This document shows, in pieces, positions 8,877 through 16,629 of a stretch of 41,644 bases of DNA. Source of the stretch: Candidatus Acidianus copahuensis (lineage in GTDB: Archaea; Thermoproteota; Thermoprotei_A; Sulfolobales; Sulfolobaceae); contig NZ_JFZT01000052.1 in NCBI RefSeq assembly GCF_000632495.1, positions 1 through 41,644 of the forward strand, given 5' to 3'. Positions within the stretch are counted from its first letter, which is position 1, and each line of letters opens with the position of its first letter. The notes beneath the pieces are model-generated. The model did no database searches. It saw only the letters and a list, made by a program, of their open reading frames with translations, and was not told the origin of the DNA. The translations under genes were made by a program, and so were the position numbers.

Positions 8877-10202
8877 ATGAGGTTTTCTGCAGAGGAAATA
8901 CAAGAAGTTGTTAGGATGCTAAATGAAGAGGATCTTGACATAAGATCAGTTACGCTAAGCATAAACACTCTTTATGCTCTTTCAGACGATGAGAGAAAAG
9001 TTATTAATAAACTTAAGGACTTAGATAAAACCTTTACATCTTTTGCTGAGGCAGTAGATAAAGTTTCAGAACGCTTAGGTGTAAGAATTGTTACAAAAAG
9101 GATAGCAGTTTCTCCAGTTCAGATATTCCTTGAGACAGTAAATAATGGAGTTGAAATAGCCAAGGTCCTAGATGAGTTAGCAGAGAATAGTGGAATAGAT
9201 TATGTAAGTGGATACTCGGCATTCGCAGAAAGAGGAATTGGACGTGGATCTAAAAGACTGATTGAAAGTCTTTCTGAAGCGATAGGAAGCACAAAGAGGA
9301 TAACAGGAATGATAAATGCAGCGTCTACAATGTCAGGAGTAAATGCGGATGCCGTTAAGGAGTTTGTTAGGCAAGTGTTTTCAATGAATCCGACATCATC
9401 TTCTAGAGTATCCATAATGGCTAATGCACCACCTGACTCTCCTTTTGTTCCGTCAGCTCATCATGGGGAGGGAATGCCTAATTTAATGATAAACGTCGCT
9501 GTTAGTGGTCCTGGAGTAATAGAGTCTGCCCTAAGGAGAAATTCTCCCAGGACTTTTAGAGAAATACATGAGATAATAAAAGCCTCTGCCTTTAAAATAA
9601 CAAGGTTAGGAGAGCTAATAGGTAAGAAAGTAGCTGAGCAAATGGGAGTGAATTTTGGTGTTGTAGATCTGTCTTTAGCACCTTCTCCGAAGCAAGGGGA
9701 TAGTGTAGCAGCAATAATAGAAGCAATGGGGGTTAAGATGGGGTCTCACGGTAGCTTAGCAGCTCTAGCTATACTTATGGATGCTGTAAAGAAAGGAGGA
9801 GCAATGGCCACTTCCTCTATCGGAGGCTTGAGTAGCGCGTTTATACCTGTGAGTGAGGACTCAATAATGGCTCAAAGAGCTGAAGAGGGCTATGTTGACT
9901 TATTTACGTTAATCGCTCTTTCCTCTGTATGTAATAGCGGTGTAGATATGGTAGGATTAAGTAAAAGTCAGGGAGAAGAAAAAGCGATAGGCTTAGTTTT
10001 AGATGTTCTAACTTTAGGCATAACTATAGATAAAATTTTGGGAGTAAGGATTATTCCAGTGGACTCTCCTCCAGGTAGTACAGTAGAACTTGGAGGACTT
10101 CTTGGGAAAGTTGTAATCATGAAATTAAAGGATGCTGATACGAAAATTGCAGATTTTACCGGTTTTATACCAAATTCAATTAAGAGAATTGATATGGGTT
10201 GA
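8877..10202 (+). CDS. UPF0210 / DUF711 family protein
   Basis: 441 aa, the normal length for UPF0210. Recognisable features include the N-terminal EEIQEVVRMLNEEDLDIRSV, the Gly/Ala-rich central region (GMINAASTMSGVNADAV) and the well-conserved stretch ending in SPKQGDSVAAIIEAMG. Structures of the family resemble glycyl-radical enzyme folds, but I know of no established activity. It is translated directly after the ACT-domain gene with no gap, so the pair is surely one operon and probably one functional unit. Its last 23 nt overlap the 3' end of the convergent membrane protein gene. Confidence 0.9.
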   Translation: MRFSAEEIQEVVRMLNEEDLDIRSVTLSINTLYALSDDERKVINKLKDLDKTFTSFAEAVDKVSERLGVRIVTKRIAVSPVQIFLETVNNGVEIAKVLDELAENSGIDYVSGYSAFAERGIGRGSKRLIESLSEAIGSTKRITGMINAASTMSGVNADAVKEFVRQVFSMNPTSSSRVSIMANAPPDSPFVPSAHHGEGMPNLMINVAVSGPGVIESALRRNSPRTFREIHEIIKASAFKITRLGELIGKKVAEQMGVNFGVVDLSLAPSPKQGDSVAAIIEAMGVKMGSHGSLAALAILMDAVKKGGAMATSSIGGLSSAFIPVSEDSIMAQRAEEGYVDLFTLIALSSVCNSGVDMVGLSKSQGEEKAIGLVLDVLTLGITIDKILGVRIIPVDSPPGSTVELGGLLGKVVIMKLKDADTKIADFTGFIPNSIKRIDMG

Positions 10203-11862
10203 TATAACAAAAGCTCTGCAAATTACCGTAGTATGTTTCTATAGCGAATCGACATAAATGAGGTTCAAAAGATGAGATAGGACTAGATATGTTAACTATT
10301 TCCCATGAATTTTTAGAAAGCCATGTTGCGTTAGATTTCCATAGATATCCATTAGCCGTTATCATTGGCGAATTAGGCAATATTCTAAATTGCGGGAAAA
10401 TCCTAGATGGAAGAGTAGAAACATAAGGATCATAGCTTACGTTTAATAGTATTGAGTATACTCTCCCTTCAACTTCTTGCATTTTTAAAACCTCAACATG
10501 AACTGAATGTGTGTAGAAGGAAAAATTAAAATGATAAAATAGAGTAAGAGATATTAAAATAAGGCTACTTATGGCTGCTGTCTTTAGCTCAGATTTTAGA
10601 AATTTTCTACTTCTGCTCTTTCCTTGAAAAGAGTATGGCAAAAATGACCAGTACATGAGATAATTCCAAAGTACTCTATACTCAAAAAGGAACACGAAAT
10701 ATGGAAAAACTACCCAATCCAATTTAAAGTCTCTATACTTTGTCATAAAAACATAAATCTCAGAAATAAAAACTAAAATCATAGCAACTAGAAAGAATTG
10801 TTTATAAACGTAAAATATCCCTCCAAATGAAAATACTGATGGTCCGAATCCTATACCTATAAGAGAAGCTGTTACTGGATATAATATGTCTCTAAAGTAA
10901 TAAAATGGAGAAAGTATGATAAAGTAGCCATTTAAGAAAAGAAAAGTTAAGGCTGAATATAGTGAAAATTTCTTATAGTTTTTCCTTTCCTTATAAAGAT
11001 AAATAATATAAAAAGGTAGTAGAGCAAGGGGGAATTGCTTTACTGAGGCAGAAAGTCCATATGCTATTCCCCTTAATGTATCATTATTAGAGGAGAGGGA
11101 AAGCAGGAGGAAGAAGACCCAAATAACGTCTGGTACTCCCCCTGTTGGATAGTAGAAGTAATTAATGTTTATTAATAGCGGAGCTATTAAAGCGGGAAGA
11201 ATACTCTTTTCATTATGTTTCATTAAAATAAAATATAATAAAATAATGGTAGCAAAGTAGAAGGATAATGGAACAAAATTCGGCGAGATATGTAGTATAA
11301 CCACAGGTATTAAAAGAAGAAATGACAAACTAGGATAATTAAGGTTTGTGACTACTCCGCCAGTAGTAATAGGAGTTCCATATATGAGTGAACTAACATG
11401 ATAGAACTGGTATACATTTGCGGTATTGTAAGGAATATAAGGATTTAGTCCATGGAGGAATAAATATGCTGAATAGTAGTCTATCATGATTTCGTCCGTT
11501 CCAAAAAAGTTAATACGAAATACTGAAAAAGTTAATAAGAAAAATGCTACTACTGTGGCTTCTGGAGCACGTCTAAATACATATCCAATTCCTAATATAA
11601 TATAATATAGTATAACAATAACTAATGGGGACTGGAATAATATTAGATATTCTAAACCTATTAAAAGGAATTCCACTAAGACAATCTTTTTAGCTATATT
11701 TTCATTTATTCTAATTAATAATAAAAGTCCAGGAATAAAAATAGAAATAACCATAGCTAGGTCTAATCCTGGATTAATATAGTCTGGCGAAGCAAAGATT
11801 AGCATTGCCACAGCAAGCGAAACCTGAGATAAGTTAATAGCTCCTGCTTTTTTCCAATCCAC
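10180..11862 (-). CDS. multi-pass membrane glycosyltransferase-like protein (GT-C fold, GT87/DUF2029-like)
   Basis: 560 aa with about 11-12 hydrophobic segments and a C-terminal soluble domain of about 130 aa outside the membrane. The first large loop has an acidic motif, TDEIMIDYYSAYLFLHGLNP (about residues 121-140), resembling the Asp-containing loop of GT-C polyprenyl-phosphate-dependent mannosyltransferases. YGLSASVKQFPLALLPFYII also resembles GT87-type enzymes. It would transfer sugars from a lipid carrier to S-layer glycans or lipids on the outer face, which is family-level inference. It starts with GTG at 11862, as no ATG is in frame upstream. A TATA-like AAATATAAG lies 27 nt away. Confidence 0.6.
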   Translation of the reverse strand: MDWKKAGAINLSQVSLAVAMLIFASPDYINPGLDLAMVISIFIPGLLLLIRINENIAKKIVLVEFLLIGLEYLILFQSPLVIVILYYIILGIGYVFRRAPEATVVAFFLLTFSVFRINFFGTDEIMIDYYSAYLFLHGLNPYIPYNTANVYQFYHVSSLIYGTPITTGGVVTNLNYPSLSFLLLIPVVILHISPNFVPLSFYFATIILLYFILMKHNEKSILPALIAPLLININYFYYPTGGVPDVIWVFFLLLSLSSNNDTLRGIAYGLSASVKQFPLALLPFYIIYLYKERKNYKKFSLYSALTFLFLNGYFIILSPFYYFRDILYPVTASLIGIGFGPSVFSFGGIFYVYKQFFLVAMILVFISEIYVFMTKYRDFKLDWVVFPYFVFLFEYRVLWNYLMYWSFLPYSFQGKSRSRKFLKSELKTAAISSLILISLTLFYHFNFSFYTHSVHVEVLKMQEVEGRVYSILLNVSYDPYVSTLPSRIFPQFRILPNSPMITANGYLWKSNATWLSKNSWEIVNISSPISSFEPHLCRFAIETYYGNLQSFCYINPYQFS

Positions 11863-11883
11863 GAAAAAATGGAGAAAGTCGAG

Positions 11884-11893
11884 GGAAATATAA
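11884..11893. promoter_or_regulatory. possible shared A/T box between two GTG-started divergent genes
   Basis: The 47-nt gap holds one TATA-like run, GAAATATAAG, centred about 11889: 27 nt from the minus-strand GTG (11862) and 21 nt from the plus-strand GTG (11910). Spacing for the plus gene is short, so this is weaker than the other two shared boxes. Confidence 0.3.
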
Positions 11894-11909
11894 GTTATGG
11901 CAATAACAA

Positions 11910-12338
11910 GTGAATAATCTTATAGTGATTCAAATGAAATGCAGAAGCGAAAAATGTATAAAGATTTCAAATTTTCTTGAAAGAAAAGAAGGCACTTTAG
12001 ATATAATACATGAAGCTCCAAAATCCTATCCTGGGTTCAGGAGATATATAAGAGAAATAATGCAAAATCAAGAAAAACTATTTGATAATTTCGTGTTTAA
12101 GGACGACATTAAATCGGCTATGATGAGCGGATATACCAACGCGTTAGCTGGATTCCTTAGATCTGCTGAAGAGAGTAATAGATTTATTATTGAAAGATCT
12201 ACGTTGGAACTGCTTGTTAGATCTACGACTGACTATTATCTAAGGGCATTAAAACAAAGAGAATGGCATATACTTGTAGACAATGGATATATAATTAGAT
12301 CTGCAGGGGAGGGTTTAGGAAGAATAAAAAAGTTATAG
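11910..12338 (+). CDS. conserved hypothetical protein, possible Cgi121-like (KEOPS) fold
   Basis: 142 aa starting with GTG. The central part, DDIKSAMMSGYTNALAGFLR then STLELLVRSTTDYYLRALKQ (about 97-116), recalls the E-[IL]-L-V/L-R ... Q-I-x-x-A-[IL] segment of Cgi121, the small KEOPS subunit that recruits tRNA for t6A synthesis. The expected Gln-Ile is replaced, the C-terminus is short, and no KEOPS gene is adjacent, so this is only a suggestion. Two cysteines are near the N-terminus (Cys11, Cys16). It lies 38 nt before the next gene on the same strand. Confidence 0.55.
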   Translation: MNNLIVIQMKCRSEKCIKISNFLERKEGTLDIIHEAPKSYPGFRRYIREIMQNQEKLFDNFVFKDDIKSAMMSGYTNALAGFLRSAEESNRFIIERSTLELLVRSTTDYYLRALKQREWHILVDNGYIIRSAGEGLGRIKKL

Positions 12339-12376
12339 GTAGAAAAATTAGGCTAGATAGTACTACCGTATATCTT

Positions 12377-12793
12377 ATGGGTATCCCAGTTTGTAAGAAA
12401 CATATTAAGTTTATAAAATATTCAATTCCAATAGAGGATATACAACAAAAATTAAGGAAAAGTATTAAGATCAAATGTAAATTTTGTAACAGAAATGCTG
12501 ATTACTTTACGCTTGCTATGCCAAAGGCTAGCGCACTCATTGGACTCGCAGAGGATCTTTCAGGAAAAAGTACAAAGAATCTGATGAACATTTACTCCAA
12601 TATATCTAGAATTCTTCATCCCTATGGGTTTGTAGAAATAAGAAAAGAGGCGGTATTTTCTTTATGGGCTAGAGATTTTCTGAATATAATGTCAGAGATT
12701 AATAATCTCTTTGGTTTCGTCAATCAAAGCAGAAGCAGCAGTAATAACGGGAAGCCTTCCAGAGAGCTTATCGATAAAAGGAATAGTAGATAG
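12377..12793 (+). CDS. hypothetical protein with a possible zinc-binding Cys/His set
   Basis: 138 aa, not recognised. Cys6 and His9 (PVCKKH) together with a CKFC pair (Cys34, Cys37) could form a zinc site. The rest is predicted helical (SALIGLAEDLSGKSTKNLMN, SLWARDFLNIMSEINNL). The natural end may be near residue 112: the last ~30 residues (FVNQSRSSSNNGKPSRELID...) are low-complexity and lie entirely antisense to the end of the convergent racemase-fold gene, a 102-nt overlap. A lost stop codon or an indel could explain that tail. Confidence 0.5.
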   Translation: MGIPVCKKHIKFIKYSIPIEDIQQKLRKSIKIKCKFCNRNADYFTLAMPKASALIGLAEDLSGKSTKNLMNIYSNISRILHPYGFVEIRKEAVFSLWARDFLNIMSEINNLFGFVNQSRSSSNNGKPSRELIDKRNSR

Positions 12794-13315
12794 AATGGTA
12801 CAGGCAACGTATATGGCATTCGCCTTAGATTCTTGGGCTATTCGAACCGCATTTATAACTAGTTCGCTTGGTGTAGAAGCTATAGCAGGGCCTCCAGTTC
12901 TCCCTAAAGCTATTGACCCGACTACCCTAAAACCATTATTATATAACCACTTTATTTCGTAGTCGTGCCTTCTTTGATTATATGGGGTTATAACGTATAG
13001 TTCTTTTGCATTAAGGTTTCTTAATCTTTTAATTATTGCCTCTGTAGAAATTATCACCGGTTTAGAGAAAAACCTCTTAAGTTCATCTATTCCTTTCTTA
13101 TCAAAGACCCCATAGGATCTCGCATATATTATTGCGTCTCCTTTTTCCACCTCTCTCTTAATTGTCGAGAGTTCCATATACATCCTTCTTTTTTCATCAT
13201 TTCTTAGTCCATGGCCAGGATAGAATTTCATATTGAATGTGGCTACATCATTTAATACAAGTTTAATATCCTTGGGAAGATTTGGGTTTTCCTCTGAAAC
13301 TATTAATGATATCAT
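12692..13315 (-). CDS. Asp/Glu racemase-superfamily protein (arylmalonate decarboxylase / maleate isomerase-like)
   Basis: 207 aa from ATG at 13315; a TTG at 13357 in the same frame would add 14 residues. Fold hallmarks are KPVIISTEAIIKRLRNLNAK, ELYVITPYN, NNGFRVVG and the C-terminal catalytic loop AIYVACTILST with Cys172. The first catalytic cysteine expected in two-cysteine racemases is absent: the matching loop reads AIIYARSYG. A single C-terminal Cys is the arylmalonate decarboxylase arrangement, so a decarboxylase or isomerase is more likely than a true racemase; the substrate is unknown. The start is supported by an A/T box 28 nt upstream that is shared with the divergent GT4 gene. Confidence 0.75.
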   Translation of the reverse strand: MISLIVSEENPNLPKDIKLVLNDVATFNMKFYPGHGLRNDEKRRMYMELSTIKREVEKGDAIIYARSYGVFDKKGIDELKRFFSKPVIISTEAIIKRLRNLNAKELYVITPYNQRRHDYEIKWLYNNGFRVVGSIALGRTGGPAIASTPSELVINAVRIAQESKANAIYVACTILSTIPFIDKLSGRLPVITAASALIDETKEIINL

Positions 13316-13336
13316 GGGATAAAAATAACTTAGATT

Positions 13337-13347
13337 CCTTTTTAATT
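13337..13347. promoter_or_regulatory. shared bidirectional A/T box (racemase-fold / GT4 glycosyltransferase)
   Basis: CCTTTTTAATT, with AATTAAAAAGG on the other strand, is nearly symmetrical in A/T content and sits in the middle of a 51-nt gap. Its centre (about 13343) is 24 nt from the plus ATG (13367) and 28 nt from the minus ATG (13315). Both genes would be leaderless. Confidence 0.45.
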
Positions 13348-13366
13348 TCCCGATCAATCTTTATTG

Positions 13367-14404
13367 ATGTGGCTTTTCATAAATCATAGGGACATCTATC
13401 ATCCTAAAGCTGGAGGAGCAGAGCAGGTTCTTTATGAGATCTTGAAGAGATTTCCAATAAATACATACTGGCTTTCTGAGAAAGTTAAAGGTAAGCCCTC
13501 GTATGAGCAATTAGATAATATCAAATTTATCAGAAAAGGTGGGAAAGTTTCTCTTCATCTATATTCTCCTCTATATGCAAAGAAAGCTGAGGTAGTAGTT
13601 GATAGCGTAGCTCATGCAGTGCCTTTCTTCTCGTATTTGGTTAACAAGAACGCTATAGCTTTAGTTCATCATGTACATCAACAAGTCGTAAAATATGAGC
13701 TGAATCCAATTTTGGCTGAATTAGTTAAGACTGCAGAAAAGAGGTTAAAGAGTTACAAGCATTTAATTTCAGTATCTAATACAACTAAGCAAGATTTGAT
13801 TAAACTTGGAATAGAATCAGAGAAAATTCAAGTGATCTATAATGGTATAGATCACGAGAAATTCTATCCAGGCGTTAAATCAGATGTACCAATGATCTTC
13901 TGGATAGGAAGAATGATGAAGTACAAAAATCCATTAGATATTATAGAAATAAAACGGAAAACAAAATCAAAAGTAAAATTTGTCGTTGCTGGAACGGGAG
14001 AACTTTCAGAGGAATTTAAAATATTAGCAAATAAAGAAGGGATAAAGTATTTAGGAAGAATTAGTGAAAAGGAGAAGGTTAAGCTATTACAATCTTCTTG
14101 GATGATCCTCTCAACATCGTTTATAGAAGGGTGGGGAATGACAATTGTTGAGGCTAATGCATGTGGGACGCCCGCTTTAGGCTATAACACTGGATCAATT
14201 CCAGAAGTGATCAAGCCTGAGAAAAACGGCTTCTTAGTTAATTACAAGGACTTTGAGATGGCTGCCAAAATAATAGATTATATTTCTGAGGATGAAAATA
14301 TTATGAAAGAACTCTCTAACTCAAGTTATATATCCTCTCTACAATATGACTGGAATAAGACATCTAAACAGTACTTCGATTACATAGTATCCGCAGTTAA
14401 ATAA
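13367..14404 (+). CDS. GT4 family glycosyltransferase
   Basis: 345 aa with the GT-B fold. The N-terminal domain has the Gly-rich HPKAGGAEQVLYEILKRF. The C-terminal donor-nucleotide domain has FWIGRMMKYKNPLDIIE, VKFVVAGTGEL, and the E-x7-E motif in EGWGMTIVEANACGTPALGY, followed by GSIPEVI. This is a retaining nucleotide-sugar transferase, probably for glycolipid or S-layer glycan synthesis; donor and acceptor are unknown. The start is the ATG at 13367, because the TTG one codon upstream is not needed and the A/T box spacing fits. The membrane GT at 10180-11862 lies nearby. It overlaps the convergent membrane protein gene by 25 nt. Confidence 0.9.
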   Translation: MWLFINHRDIYHPKAGGAEQVLYEILKRFPINTYWLSEKVKGKPSYEQLDNIKFIRKGGKVSLHLYSPLYAKKAEVVVDSVAHAVPFFSYLVNKNAIALVHHVHQQVVKYELNPILAELVKTAEKRLKSYKHLISVSNTTKQDLIKLGIESEKIQVIYNGIDHEKFYPGVKSDVPMIFWIGRMMKYKNPLDIIEIKRKTKSKVKFVVAGTGELSEEFKILANKEGIKYLGRISEKEKVKLLQSSWMILSTSFIEGWGMTIVEANACGTPALGYNTGSIPEVIKPEKNGFLVNYKDFEMAAKIIDYISEDENIMKELSNSSYISSLQYDWNKTSKQYFDYIVSAVK

Positions 14405-14910
14405 AGGACTACTTTGTACTTTTTACCTTCCTTCATAATTTCATATTTCATTTGATATCCGTTACACTTTCTAGTTACTATAACCTTATTTTCTCCGGAA
14501 AAACTGTAAACTGGTTGTTGGCATCCATTATCGAACGGCCTTAATTTTTCCTCTATTTCATCCTGACTATTAACGTAAAATTCCATTACCTCCGAATTGC
14601 CAACTATTGTTGTCCTTATCATCCTAGAGGATAGGAAGTATGCAGTAGCAAGACTTATTCCTATATCTACAGCAGAAAAGAGGATTGCAAAAAATGGTAA
14701 AAGATTTCCTAAAAAGGGTACTACAAGAATTTTAATCGCTATAAAAATGTACACTGCCGAAGCTATGGAGGACGATAAAGCAGCTGAGATTATAGAATTA
14801 GTAATCTTTTTCTCTGTGAAGGAAGCTATAAATCCATCAATAATTCCAGATGCTATTGGAATCCACCATATTCCAAGAGCTAGTGGAATTGTGTACTTTA
14901 AAGATCTCAC
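14380..14910 (-). CDS. small membrane protein, 176 aa
   Basis: Not recognised. Three or four hydrophobic segments lie in residues 1-98 (SLKYTIPLALGIWWIPIASG, SIASAVYIFIAIKILVVPFL, FFAILFSAVDIGISLATAYF), followed by a soluble domain of about 78 aa with two cysteines (DNGCQQ, RKCNGY). The soluble part is beta-strand-like (NKVIVTRKCNGYQMKYEIMK). A conserved Sulfolobales membrane protein is plausible. An ORF on the opposite strand is a codon shadow of the hydrophobic region. Confidence 0.6.
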   Translation of the reverse strand: MRSLKYTIPLALGIWWIPIASGIIDGFIASFTEKKITNSIISAALSSSIASAVYIFIAIKILVVPFLGNLLPFFAILFSAVDIGISLATAYFLSSRMIRTTIVGNSEVMEFYVNSQDEIEEKLRPFDNGCQQPVYSFSGENKVIVTRKCNGYQMKYEIMKEGKKYKVVLYLTADTM

Positions 14911-15095
14911 TCTTTATACTATAGCCTTCAAGAATTAAAATTTTTCATATAGTTGTGCCAGAAAAAAACTGAATATTTATATCTTTATAATTGAAAAATA
15001 TTTTGCTTTTACGTTTTTCTCTTTATAAAGTATAAGTTACTTTTAGGGAAAAACATAAGATACCCTTATGATAAAATTCCGTATAACGGCGAAAG

Positions 15096-15104
15096 GTTTT
15101 TAAG
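15096..15104 (+). promoter_or_regulatory. strong promoter of the Sso7d-type gene
   Basis: GTTTTTAAG preceded by the purine-rich BRE-like GCGAAAG gives a full archaeal BRE/TATA, centred 28 nt before the ATG at 15128. This suits a very abundant chromatin protein. Confidence 0.55.
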
Positions 15105-15127
15105 GGAGTATCGCAAAGATATCTTAC

Positions 15128-15313
15128 ATGGCAACTAAAGTAAAGTTCAAGTATAAAGGAGAGGAAAAAGAAGTAGATATATCAAAGGTAAAGAAGGTTT
15201 GGAAAGTAGGAAAAATGGTGTCCTTCACGTACGACGATAATGGAAAGACTGGAAGAGGAGCAGTTAGTGAGAAGGACGCCCCCAAAGAGCTAGTAGAGAA
15301 ACTAGGGAAATAA
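15128..15313 (+). CDS. 7-kDa DNA-binding chromatin protein (Sso7d/Sac7d family)
   Basis: 61 aa and almost superimposable on Sso7d/Sac7d: MATKVKFKYKGEEKEVDISK at the N-terminus, then KKVWKVGKMVSFTYDDNGKT and GRGAVSEKDAPKELVEKLGK. Trp25 and the nearby Val/Met correspond to the residues that intercalate in the minor groove and kink DNA. The insertion after MAT and the NGKT turn look like the Acidianus-type versions. It is a small basic protein that coats and stabilises the chromosome. It is monocistronic, with a strong BRE/TATA upstream and a T-run directly downstream. It is diagnostic for Sulfolobales. Confidence 0.96.
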   Translation: MATKVKFKYKGEEKEVDISKVKKVWKVGKMVSFTYDDNGKTGRGAVSEKDAPKELVEKLGK

Positions 15314-15340
15314 AGATAATAATTAAATTATATAAAAATA

Positions 15341-15352
15341 TTTATTTTTTTA
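15341..15352. terminator. T-rich terminator between Sso7d-type gene and DUF1641 gene
   Basis: A run of seven T (15345-15351) within an A/T-only stretch, right between two convergent stop codons. Oligo-T runs are the usual termination signal in Sulfolobales. The adjoining A-runs could act for the opposite strand. Confidence 0.45.
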
Positions 15353-15353
15353 A

Positions 15354-16250
15354 TTAAATTTTATAATTTTTTCCAAGCACTTTCGCCATGCTTATTAGTA
15401 TTCCTAGACCTCTTTGTACATCTTGATCGCTCATTGATTTTATTAATCCTCCTATAGTAATATTGGGTGGATTAGAAATAATTTTCTTGGCCTCGTCGCT
15501 TGTTAATACATTGATCATATTTGCAAAAACCGGATCCATAGCACGTTCAAGAAATTCTAATCCCTTAGGAAGGAAGTCAAATAATAGTGATAATGTAGTG
15601 CCTAAGTTAGTAATAGCTTCATCGTTTAACGCATCTCTTAGGCTCTTTAATCCGTATGCCAGATTAACTAAAACGTCTAAAGTTCCGCTATTCTTTAGTT
15701 CAATTAATCTTGATAATATTTCACTTAACTCTTTGCTTTGTCCTAGTATATTTTTTAGCCCCTCTACTCTTTGCGTATCAAGAGTGCTTGTAAGTTCTAG
15801 TAAGTGTCCAATTTGATTTGCAAGGTTCTCCATTGCTTCATCGTTTAACGCATCTCTTAGGCTCTTTAGCGAGTATGAAAAGTTTACTAGAACGTCCAAA
15901 GTTCCACTGTCTTTCAGCTGTTTAACTTTTTGCATGAGTTCAGTCGCTACTGGTAACAGATTCATCAATTCATCGACTTGTGCATCTTTGCCCTTAAATG
16001 ACGTCATTAGGGAGGCGAATGAGGAAAGCATGTCCCCTAGATTTTGGATTGCTTCATCGTTAAGCATATCCTTTAGAACCTTTGCTATATAGGATAAATT
16101 AATGAGAGAATCAAGAGCCCCACTGTCTCTTAGATCCTTCACCCTCTTCAGAGTATCATTGATTACTGGTATCTGGTCTAGGAATTCACTTAGCTCCTCT
16201 AATTTTTTGTCATCTAACTTTGACACTAATTTTTCAACATTCGCTTCCAT
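15354..16250 (-). CDS. DUF1641 family protein with three internal repeats
   Basis: 298 aa from ATG at 16250, preceded by the ribosome site GGTGA that also contains the stop codon of the dsrE-like gene. An ATG at 16280 is rejected because it lacks such a site and overlaps the upstream gene by 26 nt. The protein is all helical and built from three units of about 72-73 residues, each with a core like LRDALNDEAMENL or LKDMLNDEAIQNL. The C-terminus (PPNITIGGLIKSMSDQDVQR, GLGILISMAKVLG) is typical of DUF1641. The biochemical role is unknown; the family is often next to oxidoreductase genes. It is the last gene of the tusA/SQR/dsrE operon, so an accessory or scaffold role for the sulfur flavoprotein is a fair inference. 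Confidence 0.85.
   Translation of the reverse strand: MEANVEKLVSKLDDKKLEELSEFLDQIPVINDTLKRVKDLRDSGALDSLINLSYIAKVLKDMLNDEAIQNLGDMLSSFASLMTSFKGKDAQVDELMNLLPVATELMQKVKQLKDSGTLDVLVNFSYSLKSLRDALNDEAMENLANQIGHLLELTSTLDTQRVEGLKNILGQSKELSEILSRLIELKNSGTLDVLVNLAYGLKSLRDALNDEAITNLGTTLSLLFDFLPKGLEFLERAMDPVFANMINVLTSDEAKKIISNPPNITIGGLIKSMSDQDVQRGLGILISMAKVLGKNYKI
15616..15868 (-). repeat. 34-nt perfect direct repeat inside the DUF1641 gene
   Basis: Bases 15616-15649 and 15835-15868 are identical over 34 nt and 219 nt apart, exactly 73 codons, encoding the conserved helix around SLRDALNDEA. A diverged third copy begins at 16051, 216 nt (72 codons) further. This shows in-frame segmental duplication or gene conversion. 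Confidence 0.8.
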
Positions 16251-16254
16251 TTTC

Positions 16255-16259
16255 TCACC
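16255..16259 (-). promoter_or_regulatory. ribosome site overlapping a stop codon (dsrE-like to DUF1641)
   Basis: Coding-strand TGGTGAGAAAATG: GGTGA matches the archaeal anti-Shine-Dalgarno sequence, its TGA is the stop of the dsrE-like gene, and the next ATG (16250) follows after 4 nt. This decides the DUF1641 start. Confidence 0.65.
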
Positions 16260-16629
16260 AAATAGTAATAATTTTTCCATCTCCTATCTCAAGTTCAAAA
16301 GACGTAACTCCTTCTATATCATCAACTACATCAGAGTAATCATCTTTGTTAAGATTAAACAGCTTTGTAGCATATGAACATACAACAATTTTTGCTTTTC
16401 CAGAATTCTTTGCCTTTCTAATGTATTGGAATGGATCCTCCTTTTCAACTATCAGCTTTGAAGAACTTTCTTCTCTTTTTAGATCTGGTTGCTTAAGAAA
16501 AGCCTTTATTCCATCCATAGTGGCAAATAATACTACTTCATTGTCTAAAGACGTTTCAATCAAGCTATGGATTCCTGCATAAGTAACTTTACTTGCTTCA
16601 TTACTTCCCAGTATTATACCTACTTTCAT
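16255..16629 (-). CDS. DsrE/DsrF-like sulfur-carrier family protein
   Basis: 124 aa. It begins with the DsrE-type strand MKVGIILGSNEASKVTYAGI and EVVLFATMDGIKAFL, and has one conserved cysteine in AKIVVCSYATKLFNL (Cys84), where DsrE-type proteins carry a persulfide. It belongs to the DsrE2/DsrE3-like group used as sulfur carriers or transferases in archaeal and bacterial sulfur oxidation. Its ATG overlaps the stop of the SQR-like gene (ATGA), indicating translational coupling. With TusA encoded two genes upstream, a TusA-to-DsrE or DsrE-to-flavoprotein sulfur relay is likely by analogy with known Sulfolobales dsrE-tusA modules. Confidence 0.8.
   Translation of the reverse strand: MKVGIILGSNEASKVTYAGIHSLIETSLDNEVVLFATMDGIKAFLKQPDLKREESSSKLIVEKEDPFQYIRKAKNSGKAKIVVCSYATKLFNLNKDDYSDVVDDIEGVTSFELEIGDGKIITIW

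Noticed and set aside
16251..16280. Longer start of the DUF1641 protein at 16280
   Set aside because: It adds ten residues overlapping the dsrE-like gene and has no ribosome site, whereas 16250 has a perfect GGTGA at 4 nt.
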